Assembly (NCBI GenBank): GCA_038106185.1
Contig: JAYODE010000003.1
Location: 1-64,000 of the forward strand
Direction of reading: 5' to 3'
DNA: 64,000 nt
Origin: UBA4582 sp038106185
GTDB taxonomy: Bacteria > Pseudomonadota > Gammaproteobacteria > Pseudomonadales > Azotimanducaceae
In this document: piece after piece, positions 44,200 to 53,120 of the stretch
How the letters are laid out: the number at the start of each line of letters is the position of its first letter
Numbering within the stretch: position 1 is the stretch's first letter
The notes under the pieces: generated by a model
What the model was told of the DNA's origin: nothing
Databases searched by the model: none
The model's input: only the letters and a program-made list of their open reading frames with translations
Position numbers and translations under genes: made by a program

Positions 44200-45564
44200 T
44201 TATGGCGCACTGATAATCTCAACCAGTTGCATCTTGCCTGTAGCACCAGATTTAATTTCAAACTGCTCCGCATCCACCAGGATCGGCGCTACACGAAAAC
44301 GCAGATGCTGGTGAACCGCTTCGGTAATTTGGCGAACCAGCGCAGCCCGTTCTTCCTCACTGGCACCCGGTTGGATTTCAACCAGCACATTAACCGGCGG
44401 CTCAACCACCGGCCCCTGCTGGTGCTTCTGAATACGAATATTTCCGGTCGTTCTTGTTGAAACACGATTGATGACATCACGAACCGCGTTCGGAAACACA
44501 TTCACGCCCTTGACCAGCAACATGTCGTCGACTCGACCCTTGAAGTGCATGCGAACGCCAGGTCGACCGCAGACGCAGGGCGCGGTCGTTACTTTGATGA
44601 TGTCCTTGTCGCGCCATCGCAATAGCGGGCCACATTCTCGCTCCAGACCGGTAAAGACGATTTCACCCTCGACACCATCTTCAATTGGCAACGGCTTCAT
44701 GGTTTTTGGATCAACGATCTCAAAATAAGCATTGTCTTCGGCGTAAAAATGAATACCTGAATGCGCCTCGCAGGAGATCCCAGTCGGGCTGTGGCAACCG
44801 GTTGCACCCATATTGTCGTAACATAAAGCGCCGCCAAAACCAGCCTCGATTTCACTGTAGATCTCTTCGATACTGCCCCCCGGCTCACCCGTTACCACTA
44901 TTTTCTGAATACCGAGAGTGCGCGGATCTATGCCGGATTTATCCAGCATAGTCCTGACCATATGCCGAGCAAATGATACGGTTGTTCGCATCATCTTCGG
45001 TTTCACTTCATGGGCGATCTGCGCTACGCGCTCCACGCCACTCAGTGCGCCTACGGGTACGACGCAGGCACCATACGCCATCATCGAGTCGATTGCCGGC
45101 ATACCCGCAATCCACATACTGATAACACTGGCATGCAGGACCACATCACCCGGATCAATGCCCATACGCACCATTCCTCGAGAGCAATTTTCTGCTGCCA
45201 ACTCACGATCTGCTCGAGTAAAACCGCTGAAGGTGGGTGAGCCGGTTGTTCCAGAGGAGGATGAAATGCGGTTAACCAAACGCGGATCACAGGTGATATG
45301 CAGACCAAAGGGGTGTCCCAGTTCAGCCTTTGAGCGTTCCTGACTAATGCGCTCCTCATCCTTGTCGAAAAAAGGGTAGTGTTGGTACTCATCCAAAGAC
45401 TTCAGCTTGTAGGGATTGACACCCGCTGCGTCAAATTTGGCCTTATAGTAGGGCGACTGCTCGTAGACCCGTACCACCAGCTTGCGAAGCTTTTGCAGCT
45501 GCAAGGCCCTGAGTGAAGCTCTATCCAACAACTCCATCTTTGGATTAAACAATCTGACCGTCAC
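44200..45564 (-). CDS. Phenylacetate-CoA-ligase-like AMP-forming enzyme
   Basis: This 454-residue protein starts at a GTG with GAGG seven bases upstream. The adenylate-forming motif is RISSSSGTTGSPTFSGFT (about residues 100-117), and the typical PaaK blocks YDNMGATGCHSP and LLRWRDKDIIKV lie further on, with a Cys-rich APCVCGRPGVR and the GRVDDMLLVKGVNVFP hinge. PaaK enzymes activate aromatic acids to CoA thioesters. Substrate is unknown. It lies upstream of the enoyl-CoA hydratase gene and shares its strand. Confidence 0.9.
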   Translation of the reverse strand: MTVRLFNPKMELLDRASLRALQLQKLRKLVVRVYEQSPYYKAKFDAAGVNPYKLKSLDEYQHYPFFDKDEERISQERSKAELGHPFGLHITCDPRLVNRISSSSGTTGSPTFSGFTRADRELAAENCSRGMVRMGIDPGDVVLHASVISMWIAGMPAIDSMMAYGACVVPVGALSGVERVAQIAHEVKPKMMRTTVSFARHMVRTMLDKSGIDPRTLGIQKIVVTGEPGGSIEEIYSEIEAGFGGALCYDNMGATGCHSPTGISCEAHSGIHFYAEDNAYFEIVDPKTMKPLPIEDGVEGEIVFTGLERECGPLLRWRDKDIIKVTTAPCVCGRPGVRMHFKGRVDDMLLVKGVNVFPNAVRDVINRVSTRTTGNIRIQKHQQGPVVEPPVNVLVEIQPGASEEERAALVRQITEAVHQHLRFRVAPILVDAEQFEIKSGATGKMQLVEIISAP

Positions 45565-45610
45565 CGCCTATCCTCTTGAACCCTGACTCTAAATGCTCCT
45601 AAGATAACCT

Positions 45611-46453
45611 ATGAGTCTACTATTGCCTATCGTCCAAAATCTTGCCAGCGCCCTCTCGTTACTTTGGGTGCTGACGAATCTGACATTCTGGTTGTTACTG
45701 TTGCTGCCACTTGCACTATTGCGATGGCTTGTGCCGCTACCGCTGATTTCTAAAATTTGTTTTGTGGCAGTGGATTTTATCTATCGTCAAGCTGTACGCA
45801 TCAACAGCTTCTGGATGCAACGTGTGATGGGCATTCAACTGCTGGTTGATGGCGAACCCAATCCTCATTCGGCACCTGTTGTTATTTGCAATCACCAGTC
45901 CTGGTTTGACATACCGATTCTGCAAGAGCTGGTCACCAGCGAAGGCCCCATCATCAAATTTTTGATCAAACGCGAACTTGTTTGGGTGCCGGTTATTGGC
46001 TGGATCTGCCTGGCCTTGAATTTTCCGAGACTCTATCGTGGCAAAGACAAGTCACTCAGAGCTGTTGACTACGCCATGATTCAGAGTGCCACAGAAAGTC
46101 ATGGCGCGAAGCCAGGGGCCTTGCTGGTCTTTCCAGAGGGCACTCGGTTCACAACGAAAAAGCACCGCCTTCAGGCTTCGCCCTACTCATGGCTGCTTAA
46201 ACCCAAGGTCGGTGGATTAAAGATCATCAAAGCCAATACTGATCCTGCGACTCACGTGATGGATGTCACCATCGACTATGGGCCAAAACCGGTCAATATT
46301 TGGCGTTGCCTACACGGCCAGCCAAGCATCATTCGAGTCAAAATTCGCTACTACGCCCTGGCGGAGATCACGGATATACAGACTTGGCTGAACGATCGCT
46401 GGCAAGACAAGTCTGAGTTTCTCGCCGCCAGTCACTGTGAATCAACTTCGTAG
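45611..46453 (+). CDS. Lysophospholipid acyltransferase (YihG/PlsC-like)
   Basis: This 280-residue inner-membrane protein has two hydrophobic N-terminal segments. The acyltransferase motif NHQSWFDIP (NHxxxxD, about residues 94-102) and VFPEGTRF (about 179-186) follow. The arrangement is that of E. coli YihG, an acyltransferase that shapes the phospholipid acyl pattern. It diverges from the PaaK-like gene and its last 22 bases overlap the end of the convergent MscS gene. Confidence 0.88.
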   Translation: MSLLLPIVQNLASALSLLWVLTNLTFWLLLLLPLALLRWLVPLPLISKICFVAVDFIYRQAVRINSFWMQRVMGIQLLVDGEPNPHSAPVVICNHQSWFDIPILQELVTSEGPIIKFLIKRELVWVPVIGWICLALNFPRLYRGKDKSLRAVDYAMIQSATESHGAKPGALLVFPEGTRFTTKKHRLQASPYSWLLKPKVGGLKIIKANTDPATHVMDVTIDYGPKPVNIWRCLHGQPSIIRVKIRYYALAEITDIQTWLNDRWQDKSEFLAASHCESTS

Positions 46454-47259
46454 TTGATCGAGATCCAGGACTCCAGGTATTGGGGGTTGAGCTTTTTCAC
46501 CGACGCCAGCATGTCCTGCCGATAGGTTGTCTCAATGGGTGCACCACGACCAGGCCAGATCTTGAACTTGATGCGAACAAAACGTTTTCCTGATGCGGTC
46601 GTACGCATTTCATCCTGTTCCACCGGTGCTCGAAAAATGCCGGGGAACTGTTCCAACAGACCGCGTGTGTGCTCGTGAATTTTGCGCAGCATCTGCTGAC
46701 GAATGGCCTCGTCCGGGTCGAGATTGATGTCTACCAGACAATGAACGTAACCCCGCGGGTAATTGATCATGCTGGTCAGTGTGCGATTAGGAATAAAGAC
46801 CTCTGCACCCATGGCGTTCTGCAGGACGGTGAAACGCATACCGATAGATTTGACAATCCCGGTTTGGCCGCTGATTTCCACCATGTCATCTACATGTACC
46901 AGATCTGACAGAATGACCGTTAATCCGGTAATGAAATCTTGAACGATGCTTTGGCTACCGAAAGCGACAGCCAGACCTATGACGGAGGCACTGGCAAGGT
47001 AAGCGGCAAGGGAAATGCCAAACTCCGATAGCAGCATGCCAAAGGCACCAAAATAGACACCGAAGATTGTCACGCCCGCCACCAGTTGGACGATGGTCCT
47101 GGCTTTGGTGAAGGACTTCAGCTCGATCCGGCGCCCCATCCAGAGGGAAAAATTGCGGATCATTATCGCCACCAGGTGCGCTGTGACGGAGACGCCAACG
47201 ACCAGGAAAATGCGCGCCAGGGTATTCTGCTCGGCAAATATTTCAATGATACCGTTCAT
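46432..47259 (-). CDS. MscS-family mechanosensitive channel
   Basis: This 275-residue protein has three membrane segments and the pore-lining helix with the small-residue pattern AYLASASVIGLAVAFGSQSIVQDFITG (given in part), typical of MscS. The beta domain follows (VEISGQTGIVKSIGMRFT, then IPNRTLTSMINYPRG). It opens under hypo-osmotic membrane stress. AAAGG lies before the ATG. The 3' end overlaps the acyltransferase gene by 22 bases in the convergent direction. Confidence 0.93.
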   Translation of the reverse strand: MNGIIEIFAEQNTLARIFLVVGVSVTAHLVAIMIRNFSLWMGRRIELKSFTKARTIVQLVAGVTIFGVYFGAFGMLLSEFGISLAAYLASASVIGLAVAFGSQSIVQDFITGLTVILSDLVHVDDMVEISGQTGIVKSIGMRFTVLQNAMGAEVFIPNRTLTSMINYPRGYVHCLVDINLDPDEAIRQQMLRKIHEHTRGLLEQFPGIFRAPVEQDEMRTTASGKRFVRIKFKIWPGRGAPIETTYRQDMLASVKKLNPQYLESWISINYEVDSQ

Positions 47260-47295
47260 CGATCAACCTTTATCATGCTAACTGTCCTTCTCTCC

Positions 47296-47351
47296 AGGTT
47301 CTTATTGATAGGTTCTTATTGATAGGTTCTTATTGATAGGTTCTTCTTGAT
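47296..47351. repeat. 14-bp tandem repeat, four copies
   Basis: Four copies of AGGTTCTTATTGAT (the last with one change) lie about 36 bases upstream of the mscS-like start codon on its 5' side. Confidence 0.95.
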
Positions 47352-47354
47352 AGG

Positions 47355-47423
47355 TTCTTCGTGCTTACTGCTTCGTGCTTACTTCTTCGTGCTTTCTTCT
47401 TCGTGCTTTCTTCTTCGTGCTTT
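47355..47423. repeat. Second 14-bp tandem repeat, about five copies
   Basis: About five copies of a TTCTTCGTGCTTTC-like 14-mer follow the AGGTTCTTATTGAT array directly. The two arrays share the TTCTT core and may have one origin. Confidence 0.93.
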
Positions 47424-47518
47424 GCTGTTTACTCTGCGCCGCAGCTTCAGCGCTGGCTTATTAACGAGCGCTGGGCGAGAAGCGGTGCTTAGTCTTAACC
47501 AGATTAGCTTGCACCCCA

Positions 47519-48148
47519 TTAGCCCGAACCAGAATCCAGCCAACTACGATAGCGCAACAGGTCCTCAGGCCGGTCCAGATCCCAGACTAATGGCAGCAAC
47601 TCCCATTGCTCGAAACGCTCATTCAAGCGCCGTGCGGTTTCAGCACAGACAGTGTCAGTACCCCATGCCAGGTTATCAAAGACACTGGATGCCGGTTCAG
47701 TTAAGCCAATCAAACCATAACCACCGTCTTCCGCGGGTCCCAGCACAGCCTTTGAATGTTGCAGGCGAGCCAGCGCCTGGTGCAGATAAGCCGAGTTCAT
47801 ATTAATGCAGTCTGTACCAATCAGAATCGCCGAGTCCACATCAGGTTCACTTAGAGCGACTGTTAAGGCGTGATCCATGCGCTGTCCCAGATGACTGCCC
47901 ATCTGCTGCCGACAGTCCAGACCAGTGCTTGAAAAAAACTCATGGGTTATGTCGGGGGCACACCAGAGCTGAATTGGCGCCAGTCGCGATACCTGACACC
48001 ATTCCACAACACGGCGCGCCAAAGCTTCGTGCAGCTGGGTTGCGCCGGCAACCCCCATGGTCGGTATCAAACGGGTCTTGACCGTGCCAGGCACCGGGGC
48101 CTTGCAGAAGATCAGGATTCTTGCGTGTTGAAACAGAAAGTCACTCAT
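47519..48148 (-). CDS. TIGR04282-type glycosyltransferase of arsenosugar cluster
   Basis: This 209-residue protein matches the arsenosugar-linked family TIGR04282: ARILIFCKAPVPGTVKTRLIP, GQRMDHALTVAL, ILIGTDCINMNSAYL and GPAEDGGYGLIGL. It has a nucleotidyl/glycosyltransferase fold. The chosen start (ATG at 48148) overlaps the stop of the upstream glycosyltransferase gene by eight bases, which supports coupling. An earlier in-frame ATG would give an extra 44 residues unlike the family. It is the last gene of the arsenosugar operon. Confidence 0.88.
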   Translation of the reverse strand: MSDFLFQHARILIFCKAPVPGTVKTRLIPTMGVAGATQLHEALARRVVEWCQVSRLAPIQLWCAPDITHEFFSSTGLDCRQQMGSHLGQRMDHALTVALSEPDVDSAILIGTDCINMNSAYLHQALARLQHSKAVLGPAEDGGYGLIGLTEPASSVFDNLAWGTDTVCAETARRLNERFEQWELLPLVWDLDRPEDLLRYRSWLDSGSG

Positions 48149-48917
48149 CGCGTTTGTCTTCGCTGCCAGCACGAGATCCCCTTGTCGGATAATAACGTGC
48201 AACCAGCTGCTCAGGTGCTGCACCAAAAAAATATCGCCAGCGCAGCGACCACATGAAGAAGACCGTTCTGACAAATCCATTGGTCTGCCAACGCCGACTC
48301 GATGTGATCAGTACACTGGGTATGCAAACCGGTGCGCCGTAGCGACGCAATCGACGACATATTTCAATATCTTCCATCAGTGGAATATCCGCGAAACCGC
48401 CCACCTGAGCAAACAGGTCTCGGCGAATAAACAGACCCTGATCACCGGTACAAATACCCGTGAGACGCGACCGCCAGTTCATCAGCCAAGCCAGTAAACG
48501 ATAGCGTCTCAGCAGGCTGTCAAAACCAACATCAAATCGGCCCCAAAGCCCACCCTTTACGTAGGCATCATCAAGCTGCACTAGAAAGTCTGCCGGCAGG
48601 GACGAGTCAGCATGGAGAAAGAACAACAGGTCGTGTCGAGCGACAGCAGCACCCGCATTCTGTTGTCGGGCCCGGCCGGCCTGGCTGCTGATGAGCAGGT
48701 CGACTCGAGAAAGAGCCAGCGAACGAGTACCATCGGTACTACCACCGTCGACCAACACGATTTCAAACTTGTCTCGAGGCCAACACTTGGTCAAAAGTGC
48801 CAGCCTATCCAACAGGATCGGCAGACCAGCCGACTCGTTTAAGGTCGGAATAACGATGGAAATGGAAACTGGCGTGGCAGTCTGCGGAGCCGTGGAGACG
48901 GTGCTGGCGCCACTCAT
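48141..48917 (-). CDS. TIGR04283-type glycosyltransferase of arsenosugar cluster
   Basis: This 258-residue GT2-type protein starts at the ATG, 23 bases after the arsS stop, with AGGG five bases upstream; a longer frame would overlap arsS. ISIVIPTLNESAG, VLVDGGSTDGT and LMEDIEICRRLRRYG are the glycosyltransferase motifs. The family sits next to arsS in many genomes (family knowledge). It probably transfers a sugar in arsenosugar or related lipid formation. Its stop overlaps the next gene's start. Confidence 0.88.
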   Translation of the reverse strand: MSGASTVSTAPQTATPVSISIVIPTLNESAGLPILLDRLALLTKCWPRDKFEIVLVDGGSTDGTRSLALSRVDLLISSQAGRARQQNAGAAVARHDLLFFLHADSSLPADFLVQLDDAYVKGGLWGRFDVGFDSLLRRYRLLAWLMNWRSRLTGICTGDQGLFIRRDLFAQVGGFADIPLMEDIEICRRLRRYGAPVCIPSVLITSSRRWQTNGFVRTVFFMWSLRWRYFFGAAPEQLVARYYPTRGSRAGSEDKRDE

Positions 48918-48939
48918 CTGGCCCTTAACGTTGACTTCC

Positions 48940-49911
48940 TCAATCACCGCCGCTAAGCGCTCCACCGCAGCTGCTGCCTTGTCCGGCAGTACAGCCGTAA
49001 CAATGCTCACCCACGGCAATAGGCGTCCCCTCCAGCTCAACAGCCAACAGGTCGCGCAGATGCGGCCTGGGCTTATCAGTGCCGATGAGGGGCAATTCAA
49101 GCATCTGATTGAAATCACAATCGTAGACGAACCCTTGGTAATCCACACTTATCAAAGATCGACACATCAGAGTCGCCAGATTATCGGGCATAAACGCATT
49201 CCGCAGCAGCGCCATGTAATCGGTGTACTGGTTTTTGGCCAGCAGCCTGGCACCAAATCGGCTGATGGGCATATTGGCCAGGGCAAACAGCTGATTGAAC
49301 TCAATCCCGTGGTCCTGACGCAAGGCCTGCTTGTAATCACGCTCCAGTCCCATCTGATCAGGGGGCAGCATGGGCTCGTCCGGGTTATACACAAGATTTA
49401 ACTCAAGATTCGATCCTGGCTTGCCATAGCCGACATGATTCAGCTTGAGCAGCCCCTTGATGCTGTCTGTATAGACACCTTTACCTCGCTGACGATCAAC
49501 GTTTTGCTCCTGGTAACAAGGCAGGGAAGCCACCACCACGATGTTGTTGTCAGCAAAAAATTCTGGCAGATCCTCATACCCCGGCTCCATCAAGATGGTT
49601 GGATTGCAGCGATTCATGACGGTAACACCCAGTGCCCGCGCGGCCGAGACCAGCGACTTAAAGTGTGGGTTCATCTCTGGCGAGCCACCCGTCATATCCA
49701 GGATTTGAATATTCCGCTCGGCAAGGAAAGCCAGAACCAGCTCCATGGTATCAAGACTCATCAACTCTGTTCGAGTTGGCCCGGCATTCACATGACAATG
49801 CGTACAGCTGAGGTTGCACAGATAACCCAAATTGACCTGCAACGTGGTCAGCATGCCGCGTTTGATAGGCGGAAAGTCTGTTGCCAGCAATAAGGGGCGC
49901 GTATCCTGCAT
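48940..49911 (-). CDS. arsS: Arsenosugar biosynthesis radical SAM protein ArsS
   Basis: This 323-residue radical SAM protein has the iron-sulfur motif Cys32-x3-Cys36-x2-Cys39 in LGYLCNLSCTHCH and a C-terminal Cys-rich part, CYGCTAGQGSSCGGAL, that matches ArsS. The family links dimethylarsinoyl arsenic to a 5'-deoxyadenosyl group, the first step to arsenosugars. The gene overlaps the upstream CoA-binding-protein gene by one base, and two glycosyltransferase genes follow. An arsM methyltransferase is not visible here. Confidence 0.93.
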   Translation of the reverse strand: MQDTRPLLLATDFPPIKRGMLTTLQVNLGYLCNLSCTHCHVNAGPTRTELMSLDTMELVLAFLAERNIQILDMTGGSPEMNPHFKSLVSAARALGVTVMNRCNPTILMEPGYEDLPEFFADNNIVVVASLPCYQEQNVDRQRGKGVYTDSIKGLLKLNHVGYGKPGSNLELNLVYNPDEPMLPPDQMGLERDYKQALRQDHGIEFNQLFALANMPISRFGARLLAKNQYTDYMALLRNAFMPDNLATLMCRSLISVDYQGFVYDCDFNQMLELPLIGTDKPRPHLRDLLAVELEGTPIAVGEHCYGCTAGQGSSCGGALSGGD

Positions 49912-50309
49912 CAGAGTTGGGCCCTCAGCCTTGCGTGATCGATCTTAGTGCAGCGGTCCTCTACCACCGTAATACCAGCGGCCGTGAGCTGAGCGCTGGC
50001 TTGCGCATTCCTGATACCCAGTTGCATCCAGAAAACAGACACTCCCCTATCAATTGCTGGCTGAACATAGGGCAAAACATTTTCACTGCGCTGGAACAGA
50101 TCTACCATATCGATCGCCATGGGAATAGAAGCCAGATCGGGATAGCAGGTCAAACCCAAAATCGTACTATGGTTTGGGTTAACCGGAATAACCTGATAGA
50201 AGTCCATCAAGTAACGCCCTACCTCATGACTGGCACGGGCAGGATCGTCGGACATGCCGACAATAGCGATCGTTCGAGTTGCGGCAAAAATTCCAATTAA
50301 ATCGAGCAT
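49911..50309 (-). CDS. CoA-binding domain protein (YccU-like)
   Basis: This 132-residue protein is a single CoA-binding Rossmann domain: RTIAIVGMSDDPARASHEVGRYL, then VIPVNPNHSTILGLTCYPDL and SVFWMQLGIRNAQAS. E. coli YccU is similar; function is unknown but acyl-CoA binding is likely. It is the first gene of the arsS operon and overlaps arsS by one base. The ribosome site is weak. Confidence 0.88.
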   Translation of the reverse strand: MLDLIGIFAATRTIAIVGMSDDPARASHEVGRYLMDFYQVIPVNPNHSTILGLTCYPDLASIPMAIDMVDLFQRSENVLPYVQPAIDRGVSVFWMQLGIRNAQASAQLTAAGITVVEDRCTKIDHARLRAQL

Positions 50310-50404
50310 TCCAAGAGCCTGCTTTCTAACCAGCTCGAATATTAGCAGTTGTCGAATAGGAGCTACACAAAACCACGAGAAAAATCTGTTATCATGCTGG
50401 ACAC

Positions 50405-50480
50405 GCCCCGGTAGCTCAGTGGATAGAGCATCCGCCTCCTAAGCGGAGGGTCGCTGGTTCAACTCCAGCCCGGGGCACCA
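50405..50480 (+). tRNA. tRNA-Arg (anticodon CCT)
   Basis: The 76-base sequence folds as a cloverleaf. Acceptor GCCCCGG pairs with CCGGGGC, the anticodon stem CCGC/GCGG encloses CTCCTAA with anticodon CCT, and the T-arm is CTGGTTCAACTCCAG. CCA is encoded. It reads AGG codons. Confidence 0.96.
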
Positions 50481-50512
50481 TGTTTTGCGAGTGTCCAGTT
50501 AATGTTAATAAT

Positions 50513-50536
50513 GAAGAGCCGAAGAGCCGAAGAGCC
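50513..50536. repeat. 8-bp tandem repeat, three copies
   Basis: Three perfect copies of GAAGAGCC lie between the tRNA-Arg gene and the DUF6491-type gene. Confidence 0.9.
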
Positions 50537-50552
50537 ATAAAAAAGGCCATGC

Positions 50553-50981
50553 CTACTTCTTCGCTTTCAGCTCTATAACCGCTTCTTCTGTGATGGGGTA
50601 GAAACCACCTAGGCCGCAGGATATGCCTGGCGAATAGCCGAAGCCCAGTCCATCCAGTACCGTAATGATATCGATACTGCAGAGCTGACCCATGGACGTT
50701 CTGTACATGAAGGCTTGATAACTATTCAGGCCAGGGCAGCGATGGGGCAGCCGGTTGACATAAATCTCATCATTCTTCATGTAAAAAAGAATATTTTTGT
50801 CATCAACCACGTCGGTGCGATCAATTCGCAGCAGGCTCAGGCAACGCTTTTCTGCGGTTACTGCCTCCTGCTGAACCGGGTCTTGCTCCTTCGTCTCGGC
50901 GCTAATGGTGCTCCAAGGCGCTAAGACAAGCAGCGCAAGCAGTGAGAGTCGAGATTGTTTAATAAGCCGTGTTCTGATCAT
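50553..50981 (-). CDS. DUF6491-type exported protein
   Basis: This 142-residue protein has a signal peptide (LSLLALLVLAPWSTISA, cut near residue 28). The mature part reads RCLSLLRIDRTDVVDDKNILFYM, then RLPHRCPGLNSYQAFMYRTSMGQLCSIDIITVLD, with four Cys that may form disulfides. It matches the DUF6491 pattern (from memory). AAGGAG precedes the ATG. Function is unknown; it is probably periplasmic. Confidence 0.85.
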   Translation of the reverse strand: MIRTRLIKQSRLSLLALLVLAPWSTISAETKEQDPVQQEAVTAEKRCLSLLRIDRTDVVDDKNILFYMKNDEIYVNRLPHRCPGLNSYQAFMYRTSMGQLCSIDIITVLDGLGFGYSPGISCGLGGFYPITEEAVIELKAKK

Positions 50982-51166
50982 GGATATGCTCCTTATTCGT
51001 CGCTGGGAGGAATTACTTCATCGCTTGGAAGAATCACGCATACCGGCTCAATATAGTGGTCACTTTTCAAATCTGCAACGAATTTTCTCGATCAATACCT
51101 GCGCTCGGTCATCCCATTGTCATGCGTGAATTTTTCAGGGCGCTCGACCAGCTTAGGGGAGTCTGC

Positions 51167-51385
51167 TTACGACTTGTCCTGTGCTCGGTGAATGACCATG
51201 CTCGCATGCAGATCGTTGATCATCTTTGAGGCGGTTTTGGTGAAGAAACATGGTATTACCGCATGTATCAGGCAGACACAAGCAGCAAGCAGCAGACGAC
51301 AGCCGAAACTTGACGCGGTCACAAAGTGCTCGCCATAGGACTCATTAACTGACGCGGGATGCGCAAGGAATATTCTGTTTAACAT
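51167..51385 (-). CDS. DUF6356-like small protein
   Basis: This 72-residue protein matches a small conserved family: FLAHPASVNESYGEHFVTASSFG, a hydrophobic segment LLLAACVCLIHAVIPCFF and the end MINDLHASMVIHRAQ. I recall it as the DUF6356 type. It may be a peripheral or single-span membrane protein. Function is unknown. It stands alone. Confidence 0.75.
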   Translation of the reverse strand: MLNRIFLAHPASVNESYGEHFVTASSFGCRLLLAACVCLIHAVIPCFFTKTASKMINDLHASMVIHRAQDKS

Positions 51386-51547
51386 GGCTGGGGCTCTCGC
51401 TAGCGATGGTCTATCGACCTTTGTCTGCGAGGCACGCGCCAGGGCAGATCACTCAAAGAGCTTAGCACCTCAGCTTTGGGATATTCTTTGAATTTAACCG
51501 CTTAATCCGGATAATATCGCAACTATATCTCAACTATAGGCATTTTT

Positions 51548-52003
51548 ATGCAAGATATTGACGCTAAAGACCTGCAGATTCTCAGAATTCTGCAACGAGA
51601 TGATACGGTAGCGGCTGCAGAGATCGCCGAGCGGGTTAACTTGTCTGTCAATGCCTGTTGGCGCCGCATTAAACGTTTGCAGTCCGAGGTTATTGAGAAA
51701 CAGGTCGCGATTCTCGATCCGGTGAAATTTGGTATCGGCATGACGGTCTTCGTGTCGGTCCGCACCAGCCAGCACAACGAAGCCTGGTTGAACCAGTTTT
51801 CGACGGGTGTCAGCAAGATTCCGGAAGTGGTGGAGTTCTATCGCCTCAGCGGTGAAACAGACTACCTGCTGAAAGTCCTTACCAGAGACATTGCCGACTA
51901 TGATCGCGTCTACAAGCAGATCATCAAGACTGCACCGCTCAGCGATGTCTCCTCCTCCTTCGCCATGGAACGGATCAAGTCGACAACTGCGCTGCCGATC
52001 TGA
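51548..52003 (+). CDS. Lrp/AsnC family transcriptional regulator
   Basis: This 151-residue protein has an N-terminal helix-turn-helix (DAKDLQILRILQRDDTVAAAEIAERVNLS, residues about 5-35, given in part) and a C-terminal ligand-sensing RAM domain (KIPEVVEFYRLSGETDYLLKVL). Members regulate amino-acid metabolism in response to amino acids. It stands alone, with no coupled target gene; a decayed rhodanese and a MOSC gene follow on the same strand. Confidence 0.93.
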   Translation: MQDIDAKDLQILRILQRDDTVAAAEIAERVNLSVNACWRRIKRLQSEVIEKQVAILDPVKFGIGMTVFVSVRTSQHNEAWLNQFSTGVSKIPEVVEFYRLSGETDYLLKVLTRDIADYDRVYKQIIKTAPLSDVSSSFAMERIKSTTALPI

Positions 52004-52037
52004 CCCTCCCTTCGTGGGCCCTGCCTTGACAAGCTAG

Positions 52038-52190
52038 AAAGGGCCGCCTGAAAACTCAGTAGCGGGTCCGGTTGACCTACGTCAGTGGGACGGGTCAGCA
52101 CTGGCAGCACTGAGCCTGCAGCAGATGGGGTTTGATCGAGTGGTTTCTCTGCAGGGCGGCTATCAGCCTTGGTTATCCAGCCAGCAATAG
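52038..52190 (+). pseudogene. Decayed rhodanese remnant
   Basis: A 50-codon open stretch reads RQWDGSALAALSLQQMGFDRVVSLQGGYQPWL before TAG. This matches the C-terminal part of rhodanese domains of the CQWDGRSALAA type, with the catalytic Cys changed to Arg (CGT, one base from TGT) and the following Arg lost. No start codon or N-terminal half is seen, and an in-frame TAG lies just upstream. It is probably a broken remnant. Confidence 0.6.
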
Positions 52191-52481
52191 TCTGCCTGAT
52201 GCCACCTGGCTGGACCAGCTGGTTGCACGAGGACTCAACGGTGGCATTCTCGCCTTTCTGCTACTGCCGAGCAGCAGCGCTGGGCTTGTAGCGCTGCCAC
52301 CAATCCAGGTGCTCGAAACCTTTGAATCAACGTGAGCATGAACTGCGCCGCAGTGACACAAGGATGATTTCGAGATCCTGTTCGGGCTTGATACTAACGA
52401 CGTCATTCCGCCGAGACAAAGACCTCTCGCCTCAGTGACTTTCACGCCCTGACTTGCCTACCTGCGCGAGCATGTTATTCT
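52191..52481. other. Intergenic stretch after the rhodanese remnant
   Basis: No intact gene is seen. Short open stretches in different frames could be decayed coding sequence, but I cannot name a source. Confidence 0.5.
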
Positions 52482-52508
52482 GTGATTTTTGACACAGTAG
52501 CAACCCTG

Positions 52509-52961
52509 ATGAACGATCCTTCTATCGCGAAGATTGCCGGTATTGCTTTGCGCCGCCAAAGGCGTGGCCCGATGCTGACAGTGCAATCCTGCGCCGTCTC
52601 GGTAGAACACGGCGTTGCTCGCGATACCCGAGGTAAGCCAGGCAAACGGCAGGTAACACTGCTAAGCCAGGAAGCCTGGCAGGACGCCTGCCTGGCACTT
52701 GGCATTGACTTGGCCTGGACCGCTCGACGAGCCAATATTCTGGTTGAAGGCAGACGCTTTTCCGCAGCTGACGTGGGCAAGATTGTCAGGATCGGTGATC
52801 TACGCCTGGAAATCACCCGTGAAACCGACCCGTGCCAACGTATGGATGCTGCGCATCCCGGTTTGCAGGCCGTTTTGCAACCTGACTGGCAAGGGGGCAT
52901 CTGCTGTCGAGTGCTGGTCGCTGGCAACATCGCTGTTGGCGATACTATCGAGATCCAATAG
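52509..52961 (+). CDS. MOSC domain protein
   Basis: This 150-residue protein has the MOSC pattern IAGIALRRQRRGPMLTVQSCAVSVEHGVARDTRG followed by VTLLSQEAW and ANILVEGRRF (given in part), with a conserved Cys in DPCQRMD. MOSC domains bind molybdenum cofactor or handle sulfur transfer; free-standing ones are often of unknown role. A GTG nine codons upstream is another possible start; neither has a clear ribosome site. Confidence 0.85.
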   Translation: MNDPSIAKIAGIALRRQRRGPMLTVQSCAVSVEHGVARDTRGKPGKRQVTLLSQEAWQDACLALGIDLAWTARRANILVEGRRFSAADVGKIVRIGDLRLEITRETDPCQRMDAAHPGLQAVLQPDWQGGICCRVLVAGNIAVGDTIEIQ

Positions 52962-53120
52962 GGTCCGAGCTACTTGTTCGCCACGCTCATGATCTGGTGA
53001 TTTAGACTCAAGTCGGACCCCAAGGGTTGAAAGAGACCGTCCGCAATCACTTAATTTCGCAGGGTATCCATACTGCGAATTGACTACCCCAGGACGAGGG
53101 CTTCATAGGCTCCAAGCGCT

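Noticed and set aside
52191..52481. A broken selenophosphate synthase or similar gene after the rhodanese remnant
   Set aside because: Short stretches looked suggestive (NGGILAFLL), but no aligned motif could be followed in one frame, so no call is made.
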